The notes beneath the pieces were generated by a model. The model worked only from the letters and a program-made list of their open reading frames with translations. It did no database searches and was not told the origin of the DNA. A program made the translations under genes and the position numbers. From Hyphomicrobiales bacterium (GTDB lineage Bacteria > Pseudomonadota > Alphaproteobacteria > Rhizobiales > Xanthobacteraceae), in contig JAJPKK010000349.1 of assembly GCA_021323775.1 (NCBI GenBank), forward strand, positions 1-54,705: DNA of 54,705 nucleotides. Direction: 5' to 3'. Every line of letters begins with the position of its first letter. Position 1 is the first letter of the stretch. Below, in pieces: positions 38,112 to 50,996 of the stretch.

Positions 38112-38702
38112 CTAACCCAAATGAAGCGCATGGGGAGCAAACAGTCCAAGCGCCGTAAATGCGATACCCAGAATTGCTACGCCGCCGGCGGCCCAGGCCA
38201 GCACAAACATGCCGGTGATAACCGCGGCCGAGCAGAGTACAATTCCGATCTGAAAGGCCGCCGACGCGATCTCGTAATTGTGATAGCGCGCGAGCGCCGT
38301 ATCGCGCTCATGCTCGGCTTCCATGGCGCGCTCGGCAAGCTCGGTCGTTCCCTCGCGCGTCTCCGGTTCGGAGCGATAGCGCGCGGCCGTCTTCTGCCAT
38401 TCGTCGATCTGCTTGTTCATGGCGTCCTTCGCGGGACTGTCGCTGACGCGTATCGTCTCGACTTTCATTTCGTCGGCGGCTGCAAGAACGACGGTGCGGC
38501 GAATATTCTTGGCCTGAAAGAAATTCCAAGTGTCGGACACTTTGATGTTGAGGGTAATCGCCTCCGTGTTGGCGCTCTTGCCGAGCATCTCGGACAACGC
38601 AAGAAACAGCGCCATGATCGCAATCAGCAGCGCGATCTGCTTATTCACGCCAGCGGCATGCTCCGCGTGTTCGGCTTGTTCCAACTTTTCATGAGCTTCC
38701 AT
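38112..38702 (-). CDS. DUF4337 membrane protein
   Basis: 196 residues. MEAHEKLEQAEHAEHAAGVNKQ precedes a first membrane helix (about 22-38), then NTEAITLNIKVSDTWNFFQAKNIRR, a helical soluble region, and two C-terminal membrane helices (about 147-190, IGIVLCSAAVITGMFVLAWAAGG). This matches the uncharacterised DUF4337 family. No functional clue from the neighbours: xerC lies about 220 bp upstream on the same strand. Confidence 0.88.
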   Translation of the reverse strand: MEAHEKLEQAEHAEHAAGVNKQIALLIAIMALFLALSEMLGKSANTEAITLNIKVSDTWNFFQAKNIRRTVVLAAADEMKVETIRVSDSPAKDAMNKQIDEWQKTAARYRSEPETREGTTELAERAMEAEHERDTALARYHNYEIASAAFQIGIVLCSAAVITGMFVLAWAAGGVAILGIAFTALGLFAPHALHLG

Positions 38703-38748
38703 GGCTCATCCCTCCTCTGTGGGCCTCGACCCTACTCTCCCCGCCCCG

Positions 38749-38843
38749 GCAGGACAATCGCATGGGGCCGCCTCATCTCTCCCCGCAAGCGGGGAGAGGG
38801 AGCGCCGCACGGCTGGACCCACATGCGATTGCCCTGCCGAGGC
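38749..38843. repeat. nested inverted repeat between xerC and DUF4337 gene
   Basis: Outer arms AGGACAATCGCATGGGG and CCACATGCGATTGCCCTG are near-complementary. At the centre CTCTCCCCGC (38777-38786) and GCGGGGAGAG (38789-38798) form a perfect 10-bp hairpin with an AA loop. It could act as a terminator for xerC on the minus strand, though no T-run is present. Confidence 0.75.
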
Positions 38844-38926
38844 GGGAGGGTAAGCCGGGCAAAAACTGCGCAAATGTTGCGGCTCGCATGAGGAAACACG
38901 CCATCATGCGCCCGATTTGTCCACGC

Positions 38927-39910
38927 TCAGGTGGACGCACGGGGATGGGTGCTGCGGTACACCTGCATGAGCCGGTCGGCATCGATGGCGGTGTAGACCT
39001 GCGTGGTCGACAAGGAAGCGTGGCCGAGCAGCTCCTGGATCGACCGCAAATCGCCGCCGCGCGATAAGAGGTGGGTCGCAAAGGAATGCCGCAGCGCGTG
39101 GGGCGTGGCGGTTTCCGGCAGGTTGAGCGCGCCGCGCAAGCCCGCCATTGCGAGCTGAATGATGCGCGGCGACAGCCGCCTGCCCTTGGCGCCAACGAAG
39201 GCCGGCGCATCCGGCGCGCGCTCATAGGGACAAATCGCGAAATAATCGGCAACAAGCTGCAGCACCGGAAGCAGCACCGGAACCATGCGGGTCTTGTTGC
39301 CCTTCCCCGTGACGGTAATGGTGTCGCCGCGGCCGGGCGCCGGAATATCCTTGACCTTGAGGCCAAGCGCCTCGGAGATGCGCAGCCCCGATCCGTAAAG
39401 CAGGGCCAGCACCGCCGCATCGCGCGCCAGCACCCAGGGCGCGCGTTCTTCGCCGGCGCGCAAGCCTGCGTCGGCGAGGCGCTTGGCGGGCGCAATGGCC
39501 AGCGGTTTCGGCAGCGTCTTCGGCGTCTTGGGCGCCCGGACAGCGTGAAGCGCCCCGACTCTGCCGTTGCCTTGCCGCTCCAGGAAGCGCGCAAATGAGC
39601 GGATGCCGGCGAGCGAGCGCATGAGGGATCGCCCGCAAGCGCCCTGGCTGCGGCGATGCGCCATGAAAGCGCGAACATCCTGGGCGGCGATCCCGTGTAA
39701 GCCCGCGAGCGTCACCCGGCCGCCGAAATGTATCGCCAGAAAATCGAGAAATTGCCGGACATCGCGCTGGTAGGCTTCCACCGTCTTCTTCGACATCCGC
39801 CGCTCGGCGCCGAGATGGGAGAGCCAGTCGCGGATTTCGGCGGCGACCTCCGGCACCGTTAAGGGCAGATCGGCGTCGGCATTGGCCGGCGGATTCCTGG
39901 GTTCGCTCAT
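38927..39910 (-). CDS. xerC: site-specific tyrosine recombinase XerC
   Basis: Chromosome-dimer resolution recombinase acting at dif with XerD. 327 residues. N-terminal SAM-like core-binding domain (about 20-115); catalytic residues Arg177 (GSGLRISEAL), His271 and Arg274 (TPHALRHSFATHLL), His297 (LLGHASLSTTQVYT) and nucleophile Tyr306. The start MSEPRNPPANADADLP is used over an upstream in-frame start at 39979. Its position next to priA fits a housekeeping Xer protein rather than a phage integrase. Confidence 0.93.
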   Translation of the reverse strand: MSEPRNPPANADADLPLTVPEVAAEIRDWLSHLGAERRMSKKTVEAYQRDVRQFLDFLAIHFGGRVTLAGLHGIAAQDVRAFMAHRRSQGACGRSLMRSLAGIRSFARFLERQGNGRVGALHAVRAPKTPKTLPKPLAIAPAKRLADAGLRAGEERAPWVLARDAAVLALLYGSGLRISEALGLKVKDIPAPGRGDTITVTGKGNKTRMVPVLLPVLQLVADYFAICPYERAPDAPAFVGAKGRRLSPRIIQLAMAGLRGALNLPETATPHALRHSFATHLLSRGGDLRSIQELLGHASLSTTQVYTAIDADRLMQVYRSTHPRAST

Positions 39911-40181
39911 CGTAGGACCGCAATCCTTTTCAATCTTGACACCTCGCGCGTTATCGCACCCCCTGCGTGTCGGTTTCATTAACGCGCCGAATCGGCCCTA
40001 TAGTAGGGGTGATCGCTTCGAATCACATATCCTCCCGTCGTCGCCGGGCTGGTTCCGGCGACCCCGATCGTGAGAGCGCAGAGCGAGCGCAACGCGGCGG
40101 CCGGGACAAGTCCGGCCACGGCCCGAGAAAGCGCTGTGTCCGGTATGGCCGGAAAACGCAGTCGACGAGCACAAAAAGATC

Positions 40182-42353
40182 ATGACCAGACGCATCGTCG
40201 ACGTGCTGATTCCGGTTGCGCTCGATCGTGCCTATTCATACCGGGCGCCGGATGACCTGGAGCTTGCGCCCGGCGACCTCGTTCGGGTGCCGTTGGGCGC
40301 GCGCGAATGCACGGGCGTGGTATGGGCCGACAATGCGACGCCCAATCCGCGGCTCGACAATCGCCTCAGAGATGTGGCGGCAAAGCTCGACATTCCGCCG
40401 CTGCGGCCAGAGCTGCGCAAGTTCGTCGACTGGGTGTCCGGCTACACGCTGAGCCCGCGCGGCATGGTGGCGCGCATGGCGCTGCGGATGAGCGAGCATT
40501 TAAGCCCGGAGCGCGCGCGGATCGGCATTCGGCTCGCCGGTCCGCCGCCTGCGCGCATGACGGCCGCACGGGCTCGGCTGCTCGACGCGCTGGCCGACGG
40601 CCTTGCCCACGGCAAACGCGATGCTGCGCGCGACGCCGGCGTGTCGGTCGCCGTGATCGACGGCCTGATCGACGAAGGCACGCTCGAAGTCGTGGAGCTG
40701 CCGCCGGAACCTGCGGCGAGGGCTCCCGACCCTGCCTTTGCGGCGCCGGATTTCACTCCTGCGCAGGCCGCGGCCGCCGCCGCGCTGCGCGCCAGCGTCC
40801 GGGAAGGCTTTTCCGTGACGCTGCTCGACGGCGTCACGGGCTCGGGCAAGACCGAAGTCTATTTTGAGGCGGTTGCCGAAGCCGTCGCGCGCGGCCGGCA
40901 GAGCCTCATTCTCATGCCGGAGATTGCGCTCACGGCGCAGTTCCTCGATCGGTTCGCCGCACGTTTCGGCGTACGGCCGGCAGAATGGCATTCGCAGGTG
41001 AGCCCGCGGCGGCGCTCCCGCGCCTGGCGCGCGGTCGCGGCCGGCGAAGTCAGCGTGGTGGCGGGTGCGCGCTCGGCGCTGTTCCTGCCCTACGCCGATC
41101 TCGGCCTCATCGTCGTCGACGAGGAGCACGACGCAGCCTACAAGCAGGAGGATGGAGTCCATTACCACGCCCGCGATATGGCGGTTGTGCGCGGCCACAT
41201 CGCAAAAATCCCGGTCGTACTCGCCTCCGCGACGCCTTCGATCGAGACCGAAGTCAACGCAAGGCGCGGGCGGTATCGGCGTTTGCGTCTGCCCGAGCGG
41301 TTCGGGGGCGCACACCTGCCCGCAACCGAGGCGATCGATCTCACCCGCGAAGGACCGCCGCGCGGGCGCTTCGTTGCGCCGCGCCTCGCCGAGGCCGTGA
41401 AGATCGCGTTGGAACGCAAGGAGCAAGCACTTTTGTTCCTTAACCGCCGCGGCTACGCGCCGCTGACGGTGTGTCGTCCTTGCGGCTTCCGGTTTTCCTG
41501 CCCGAACTGCGACGCCTGGCTGGTGGACCACCGCTTCCGGCGGCAGCTCGTGTGTCATCACTGCGGTTTCTTTACGCCGCGGCCGCCTTCGTGTCCGAAA
41601 TGCCAGGCCAGCGACAGCTTCGTCGCCTGCGGGCCGGGTGTCGAGCGCCTTGCGGAGGAGGCTTCTGCGCTTTTCCCGGATGCCCGCATCATGGCGCTGT
41701 CGAGCGATCTCGTCGCCACCGCCGAGCGCATGCGCGAGGAACTGAAGGAGATCGCCGAAGGCCGGGTGGACATCATCATCGGCACCCAACTGGTGGCGAA
41801 GGGGCATCATTTCCCGAAGCTCAACCTGGTCGGCATCGTCGATGCCGACCTCGGCCTCGCCAACGGCGATCCGCGCGCGGCCGAGCGGACGTTTCAGCTC
41901 CTGCATCAGGTCGCCGGCCGCGCCGGCCGCGAAAGCGGCCGCGGCCAGGGCTATCTCCAGACCCACCAGCCCCACCACCCGGTGATGCGCGCGATCATTG
42001 CCGGCGACCGCGAGGCCTTCTACGCAACCGAGATCGAGGCGCGCGAGCGCAGAGGCTATCCGCCGTTCGGGCGGCTCGCGAGCCTCATCGTCTCCGGCCC
42101 GGATCGGCATTCGGCCGAGGGTTTCGCGCGCCGCCTCGCCGGCGCGGCGCCGCCGGAGGATGCCGTCAAGGTGCTCGGCCCCGCCGAAGCCCCGATCGCC
42201 GTGATACGCGGGCGACACAGATTTCGGCTGCTCGCGAAGGCGCCGCGAAATTTTGACCTGTCGGGCTATCTGCGCGGCTGGCTGCGGCGCGCGCCGAAGG
42301 CGGAGGCGGGGGTTGGGCTGGAAGTGGATGTCGATCCGGTGAGCTTTTTGTGA
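40182..42353 (+). CDS. priA: primosomal protein N' (replication restart helicase PriA)
   Basis: 3'-5' DNA helicase that reloads the replisome at stalled forks. 723 residues. N-terminal DNA-binding domain RIVDVLIPVALDRAYSYRAP; Walker A GVTGSGKTE (217-225); DEEHD box near 313; zinc-binding cysteines in CRPCGFRFSCPNCDAW and CHHCGFFTPRPPSCPKC (about 430-480); helicase motifs GTQLVAKGHHFP and QVAGRAGR follow. Upstream is a 270-bp gap with a GGCCGGGACAAGTCCGGCC repeat (about 40098-40118). Confidence 0.96.
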   Translation: MTRRIVDVLIPVALDRAYSYRAPDDLELAPGDLVRVPLGARECTGVVWADNATPNPRLDNRLRDVAAKLDIPPLRPELRKFVDWVSGYTLSPRGMVARMALRMSEHLSPERARIGIRLAGPPPARMTAARARLLDALADGLAHGKRDAARDAGVSVAVIDGLIDEGTLEVVELPPEPAARAPDPAFAAPDFTPAQAAAAAALRASVREGFSVTLLDGVTGSGKTEVYFEAVAEAVARGRQSLILMPEIALTAQFLDRFAARFGVRPAEWHSQVSPRRRSRAWRAVAAGEVSVVAGARSALFLPYADLGLIVVDEEHDAAYKQEDGVHYHARDMAVVRGHIAKIPVVLASATPSIETEVNARRGRYRRLRLPERFGGAHLPATEAIDLTREGPPRGRFVAPRLAEAVKIALERKEQALLFLNRRGYAPLTVCRPCGFRFSCPNCDAWLVDHRFRRQLVCHHCGFFTPRPPSCPKCQASDSFVACGPGVERLAEEASALFPDARIMALSSDLVATAERMREELKEIAEGRVDIIIGTQLVAKGHHFPKLNLVGIVDADLGLANGDPRAAERTFQLLHQVAGRAGRESGRGQGYLQTHQPHHPVMRAIIAGDREAFYATEIEARERRGYPPFGRLASLIVSGPDRHSAEGFARRLAGAAPPEDAVKVLGPAEAPIAVIRGRHRFRLLAKAPRNFDLSGYLRGWLRRAPKAEAGVGLEVDVDPVSFL

Positions 42354-42439
42354 GATGGCGGTGCTTTAAGAACGAAATTCGAATATGACGGCTGGGCAAT
42401 ACCGCTCCAGCCATTCGAGGGATCGCTGCTATGATTGTG

Positions 42440-42628
42440 TCAAACGAACGCTCTCGATTCGGAAGCTACGCCCTTCTTCAGACAAACGGGTTCAACTGTA
42501 TGGTCAGTACCGCGCCGGGATTCTTGAAAGGCTCGAAGCGCAACATAAATCTTCCGCTTCTCAAGCGATGCCGCGTAGCCTTCGTTGTCGATGCAGACAA
42601 CGAGCTGTTTTGAGGGGGGCTTTGCCAT
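42440..42628 (-). pseudogene. fragment of a small conserved protein (possible relic)
   Basis: Open frame of 62 codons starting MAKPPSKQLVVCIDNEGYAA then SLEKRKIYVAL. The first 30 residues match, from memory, a family of small Bradyrhizobium-type proteins (VCIDN-GY-ASLE-RK-Y) that normally continue with a VIDESGEDYLYPA motif. Here the remainder (RAFQESRRGTDHTVEPV...) does not match, and I did not find the missing motif in the other frames. No ribosome-binding site is visible. Either a relic or a diverged gene. Confidence 0.4.
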
Positions 42629-42748
42629 GGTGTCGCGTTTCAAAGCAGATGTTTAATCTTGAATTCTTTGCGTCCGATTCCAGATGCTTCATACCAGTGT
42701 ACCTCGGCCAAATGGACAGAGCCATCCGCCAAGCGAACATGAGCGAAC

Positions 42749-42916
42749 ATGAGCGATTCCCCCAAAAATCTCGAATCGCATCGAAGCATGATCCTAGCGG
42801 CTTGCGATACCGTCAAGGATGCCGGTCCCTACAGGACAGTGGTGGAGAAATCGGATTCCAGCGCGGCTGCATCCGTGGTAATCTTCCGCTTTCTCACGTC
42901 ATGGAGCGGATCATGA
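42749..42916 (+). CDS. possible 55-residue ORF coupled to DUF6152 gene
   Basis: Starts MSDSPKNLESHRSMILAACD and ends at a TGA overlapping the ATG of the next gene (ATGA at 42913). I do not recognise the product. The start lies in a 10-nt tandem repeat (GCGAACATGA twice, 42733-42752), so two ATGs are present in different frames. The overlap with the next start is the only evidence for expression; it may be chance. Confidence 0.25.
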   Translation: MSDSPKNLESHRSMILAACDTVKDAGPYRTVVEKSDSSAAASVVIFRFLTSWSGS

Positions 42917-43341
42917 CCATGAAAGCTCTTGGCCTTGCCAGCGTTGCGGCGGCGCTGTTTGCGGCGCCGGCCGTTGCGCATCATGCCTTCGCCATGTTCG
43001 ACCAGTCGAAGGTGCTGTACATGTCGGGCACCGTGAAGCAGTTCGAGTTCGTCAACCCGCATGCCTGGCTGCACGTCACCATCGTGAATGACAAGGGCGA
43101 GACGTCGACATGGGCTTTCGAGGGCGGTTCGCCGTCGCAACTGGTTTCGCTCGGCTGGGCGCCGGACCATCCGAGGGTTGGCGAAACCATAGAGGTCGGC
43201 TTCCGCCCGATGAAGGACGGTTCGCGCGGCGGTCAGCTCATGAGCGTCAAGTTCCCGAGCGGCCAGAGGGTATGCTCCAACCGCGGCTGCGGCGAAGGAA
43301 CCGGCGAAATTGTTGCGCCGGTCTACCGGCCGGTGCAGTGA
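42913..43341 (+). CDS. DUF6152 family exported protein
   Basis: 142 residues. Signal peptide (about 1-22, ALGLASVAAALFAAPAVAHH), then HHAFAMFDQSKVLYMSGTVK and FEFVNPHAWLHV, the DUF6152 signature, with GGSPSQLVSLGW later. Function unknown; probably periplasmic. The start at 42913 has GGAGCGG 6 nt upstream; ATGs at 42901 and 42919 are alternatives. The C-terminus has two cysteines (VCSNRGCGEG) that could pair in the periplasm. The next gene starts 21 nt later, so they may form an operon. Confidence 0.88.
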   Translation: MTMKALGLASVAAALFAAPAVAHHAFAMFDQSKVLYMSGTVKQFEFVNPHAWLHVTIVNDKGETSTWAFEGGSPSQLVSLGWAPDHPRVGETIEVGFRPMKDGSRGGQLMSVKFPSGQRVCSNRGCGEGTGEIVAPVYRPVQ

Positions 43342-43362
43342 GCCAGATCGCTGAGGACCGCC

Positions 43363-43890
43363 ATGCGCATTTTGGCTTTCGTCGCATTCGCGCTTTCGCT
43401 GGCGGCGCGCCCGGCATCGGCCTGGGAGGAATACAAATACCTCGACCAAGGCGTGGCGATCCAGTTTCCGGCCAAGCCCCAGGCGATGAAATCGACCTAT
43501 GACTCGGTCTATGCCAAGGGCCTTCCGTCGATGGCCTATTCGGCCGAGGATGACCACGTCCTCTACAAGCTGACCGTCGTCGACCTGGCGAGCCGTCCCG
43601 ACATGGGCGCAAATTTCCTCAACGAGGCGGCCAATCGGCTGCAGCGGGAGGGCGAGGTGCTGTTTACCGATTTCCCGCGCGTCTATCAGGACCAAAGGTC
43701 GGTCTTTGGGGTGTCGCTCGTGGTCGATCGCCCGGATGGGAGCCGGGTGCGCAGTTCGCTCTATTACCACCGAGGCAGGCTTTATATTGCCGATGCGGTC
43801 GTGCTGCCGGCCCGTGGCGACAAGGATATGACCACGCCCTCGCGCTACGATCAGACCATCCGCTTTCCGCCGGACGGCCGTTTCGACTGA
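43363..43890 (+). CDS. exported protein of unknown function
   Basis: 175 residues. Signal peptide 1-20 (ILAFVAFALSLAARPASA). The mature part begins WEEYKYLDQGVAIQFPAKPQ, resembling small secreted beta-rich proteins where a YLD-GVAI-FPA pattern precedes a strand-rich domain. A C-terminal PSRYDQTIRFPPDGRFD follows. No catalytic motif recognised. It lies 21 nt after the DUF6152 gene, with an AGGACCGCC region before the ATG. Confidence 0.75.
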   Translation: MRILAFVAFALSLAARPASAWEEYKYLDQGVAIQFPAKPQAMKSTYDSVYAKGLPSMAYSAEDDHVLYKLTVVDLASRPDMGANFLNEAANRLQREGEVLFTDFPRVYQDQRSVFGVSLVVDRPDGSRVRSSLYYHRGRLYIADAVVLPARGDKDMTTPSRYDQTIRFPPDGRFD

Positions 43891-43910
43891 ATGGGGCCAC
43901 TCAGAACTTT

Positions 43911-43996
43911 TAGCCCGGGTTGAGCGAAGCGAAGCCCGGGACAGGATCTCCGCGAGGCAACGCCGCCTCGGGATTTCGCCCCGCTCAATCCCGGTT
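43911..43996. repeat. 'CCCGGGTTGAGCG' dispersed repeat, second copy
   Basis: TAGCCCGGGTTGAGCGAAGC with GAAGCCCGGG, then GGGATTTCGCCCCGCTCAATCCCGG, which is near-complementary to the start. It overlaps the last codons of the convergent putative molybdenum-carrier gene by about 12 bp. Same family as 4377-4466. Confidence 0.7.
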
Positions 43997-44488
43997 GCTG
44001 GTGAGGCGATCCAGCACGCCCGCCAGCAACTCGCGCGCGCTGGCGTAAATGCCAGGCGCTTCGCTCTCGCGCGGACCGCCGATGCCGAGCGCCATACCGG
44101 CGCCAAATCGTCCGCATTGCATGTCGAGCCACGCGGCGACCTGCGCAGTCGCATCCGGCCGGCTGATGTCGATGACAAGAGCCGGCTTGCCGTAGTTGCT
44201 GGCCAACTCTCGGGCGCGCCGCGTTCCTGCGGAGACTGAGAGGCCCTCGCGACCGGCGATGAGGAGCAGCGCGTCGCTGTCGCGCACGTTCCATTGGGTA
44301 CGTTGCTCCGGTTGAGCGAACGGTGTTTCCCGCAGCGCAGGATATTTGCTCAGGAGCCCGGGCGGATCAGGAAAGTCCTCGGCCCAGCCCCCTCGTGGGC
44401 ACCAGCCGCCCCAGGGCATGCCGCGCTCGATCGCAATATCAAGCGCGGCGCGGTCCACGCCCGTCTGTCCGCCGCTGATGATCTTCAT
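43985..44488 (-). CDS. YpsA-like / putative molybdenum carrier family protein
   Basis: 167 residues. N-terminal MKIISGGQTGVDRAALDIAI is the diagnostic nucleotide-binding motif of the SLOG-superfamily proteins labelled putative molybdenum carrier (cpYpsA). GGWCPRGGWAEDFP and WNVRDSDALLLI follow. Despite the label, this superfamily (which includes DprA- and LOG-like proteins) more often binds nucleotides or nucleotide-derived ligands, so a molybdenum role is not shown. The start at 44488 is used over an in-frame start at 44593. Confidence 0.85.
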   Translation of the reverse strand: MKIISGGQTGVDRAALDIAIERGMPWGGWCPRGGWAEDFPDPPGLLSKYPALRETPFAQPEQRTQWNVRDSDALLLIAGREGLSVSAGTRRARELASNYGKPALVIDISRPDATAQVAAWLDMQCGRFGAGMALGIGGPRESEAPGIYASARELLAGVLDRLTSNRD

Positions 44489-45106
44489 GGCGGATTTAGA
44501 AATCCGGCTTGCCCGCGGCCGAAATCCTTGCGTCCTTATCAGAGTAGTCCTGCTCCCTTGCAGAGTAGCGTTCAATATTTCCGGCCCAAACACGTTCCTG
44601 CCGGTCTTCGTGCCCGGCGCGCGTTACGCCGGCAGCACTCCGGGCGAAAGCTATACGCTTAGTCCATCGACCGGAAAGGGGTGCGCGGCGGTCGGCACTT
44701 TGCTCAGGCTGCCGGCCCGGAACAGCTAGCCTGAGGCCCTCCGCCGGCAAACCGGCAGCACCAAATCAATCCCTCACTTGGGCCAATCTGAAGGAATCGG
44801 GGCTGGTGAGAAACGGGCCTCAAGGATGCGGCAGGGGCGCGCTCCTTTGGGTCGCTGTACGTCGGCGGACACGGTGCGCGAATTGGGCGATGTGATCCGG
44901 CAGCATCAGGCCGGAAGATAAGACGAACGGCGGTTGACCGCCGTATTGCGCCCCAATTCCCACTGTGTTAGCAAACCCGCGATTTTACCGGGCTATGCTG
45001 ACGCGGCGTTCCCGAAGATCCAAGTCCTCACACATTTTCAAGGGCTTGCGCCTCAACCAGAGGGGGCGCTTCGCCTGCGGAAATAGTCAGAACCTGCGGT
45101 GAGCCT
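44489..45106. other. 618-bp gap upstream of the atp operon
   Basis: No gene seen. A perfect hairpin ACGGCGGT-TG-ACCGCCGT lies at 44927-44944. The stretch after it (44960-45000) is AT-richer, and this is where the atpH promoter should be; I could not assign -35/-10 boxes securely. Plus-strand frames at 44294-44729 are antisense to or downstream of the YpsA-like gene and look like noise. Confidence 0.5.
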
Positions 45107-49546
<4,440 letters not shown>

Positions 49547-49557
49547 GTTCGCTCGTC

Positions 49558-49956
49558 ATGGCCACATTTCATTTCGAACTGGTGTCGCCGGAACGCCTGC
49601 TATACGCGGGCGAGGTCAGCCAGGTCGATGTCCCGGGTGAGGAGGGTGAGTTCGGCGTCCTGGCCGGCCATGCGCCCCATATCGCAACGCTCAAACCCGG
49701 CCTTCTCACCATCCATGCAGACGGCGGGCCGCAACGCATCGTGGTGCGCGGCGGGTTGGCCGAAATGGGCCCGGCGGGCCTGACTGTGCTGGCCGAGCAG
49801 GCAATCCCAGTGGGGGAAATCGACCCCGCCATGATCGCCCAGGCGATCCGGGATTGCGAGGAGGACATTGCGGACGCCGAGAATGATATGAGCCGCGACA
49901 AGGCGCGGGCCCGTCTGGAGCAGCTCCAGACGCTCAAGGCGGCGCTCGGCCACTGA
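49558..49956 (+). CDS. atpC: ATP synthase F1 epsilon subunit
   Basis: 132 residues. N-terminal beta-barrel ATFHFELVSPERLLYAGEVSQ with VPGEEGEFGVLAGHAP is the family signature. A short C-terminal helix pair (AENDMSRDKARARLEQLQTL) follows, which in this family regulates ATP hydrolysis. Last gene of the operon. Confidence 0.96.
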   Translation: MATFHFELVSPERLLYAGEVSQVDVPGEEGEFGVLAGHAPHIATLKPGLLTIHADGGPQRIVVRGGLAEMGPAGLTVLAEQAIPVGEIDPAMIAQAIRDCEEDIADAENDMSRDKARARLEQLQTLKAALGH

Positions 49957-50132
49957 GGGCGTTAACTAAGTGGAGCCGAGCCGGGGACCAACCCGCGCTG
50001 CACAAAACCGCGCGACCACAGTGCGGCGGCAAGGGTCGCGCGCAACGAATTGCGGCGGTTCTTGATTTTGTTCCGGCCGGGGTATAGCTCAATTTTACGC
50101 ACCATTCGCACGGAAAGGCGAGATCGAGCGCG

Positions 50133-50996
50133 ATGGGTGATGTCTTTGCATCGGCGCCGTTCATCGTCGGCAAGAGCGAACCGCCTCCGATCGAAACCGA
50201 TATTCCGGCTGAGGAGGCGCTTTGTCCGGTGATCTCGCACGACTGGGTCAACGAGGAGTACAAACATCTCGTTGTCGCGGCGTCTCCGAAGGCGCTCACC
50301 GTCAGGCCGGGCCAGTTTTTCAATCTCCTGTGTCCGTCGCCCGATGCCGGCGAGCTGTGGCTGCGGCGGCCGCAGAGCGTCTACCGCATCGACGATGCCG
50401 GCGGCCGCATTGAGTTCCTCTACAAGTGCGTCGGCCGCGGCACCAGGGGCCTCGCGACGTTGAAGGCAGGCGACAGGCTCAACATCGTCGGCCCGCTCGG
50501 CGTCGGATTTCATCTCGATCCGTCCTGGCGCAACATCGTGGTGCTCGGCCGCGGCGTCGGTCTCGCCACTCTCGCGCCGATCTCCCAGCTCGCCGCCGGC
50601 TGCGGCGTCGGCGTAACCGCCATCCTGTCGGCGCGCAACCGCGACTTTATCATGGCAGATGACCTGTTCGGAGAAGTCGGTACTGTAGTCCCGGTGCTCG
50701 ACAGCGACCGCTCCAGCGATGTCGAGAACGTCGAGCGGATCCTGCTCGGCCTGATTGCGGCGAAACGCGCCGACGCCTTCTTCACCTGCGGCTCCAACCG
50801 GCTGATGCAACTGATGAAGCGCCTCGCCCGGCAGCACGGCATTCCGGGTCAGGTCGCGATGGAGCAGGTCATGGCCTGCGGGCTCGGCCCGTGCTACGTC
50901 TGCGTGCGCACCTTCGAGGTCAATGGCCGCAAGGAGTTGCGCCGCGTGTGCATCGAAGGTCCGGTGTTCGATCTCCAGGAGGCGGTCGGATGGTAG
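50133..50996 (+). CDS. pyrK: dihydroorotate dehydrogenase electron-transfer subunit (PyrK type)
   Basis: Flavin and iron-sulfur subunit that passes electrons from class 1B dihydroorotate dehydrogenase to NAD. 287 residues. FAD-binding RRPQSVYRI (about 73-81) is a variant of RPxS; IVGPLGVGFHLD; NAD-domain NIVVLGRGVGLATLAP; and the [2Fe-2S] cysteines Cys249, Cys254, Cys257 (ACGLGPCYVC) and Cys273 (RRVC). The extra ~30 N-terminal residues are unusual. Its stop overlaps the pyrD start, supporting a PyrK-PyrD pair rather than a stand-alone ferredoxin reductase. Confidence 0.87.
   Translation: MGDVFASAPFIVGKSEPPPIETDIPAEEALCPVISHDWVNEEYKHLVVAASPKALTVRPGQFFNLLCPSPDAGELWLRRPQSVYRIDDAGGRIEFLYKCVGRGTRGLATLKAGDRLNIVGPLGVGFHLDPSWRNIVVLGRGVGLATLAPISQLAAGCGVGVTAILSARNRDFIMADDLFGEVGTVVPVLDSDRSSDVENVERILLGLIAAKRADAFFTCGSNRLMQLMKRLARQHGIPGQVAMEQVMACGLGPCYVCVRTFEVNGRKELRRVCIEGPVFDLQEAVGW

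Noticed and set aside
38927-39910. Tyrosine recombinase as a sign of an integrated phage or island
   Set aside because: Sequence and neighbourhood (priA, sucAB-lpdA) are those of housekeeping XerC; no tRNA target, att repeats or phage genes are nearby.
40500-42218. 572-codon minus-strand open frame inside priA
   Set aside because: Antisense shadow: priA on the plus strand has all helicase and zinc motifs, and the antisense translation has none recognised.
42829-44178. 449-codon minus-strand open frame opposite the DUF6152 and secreted-protein genes
   Set aside because: The plus-strand products have signal peptides and a recognised family; the antisense product is low-complexity and lacks a ribosome-binding site.
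44927-44944. Perfect 8-bp hairpin upstream of atpH as a terminator or attenuator
   Set aside because: No T-run follows and it is 160 bp from the atpH start; kept only as a note in the gap entry.
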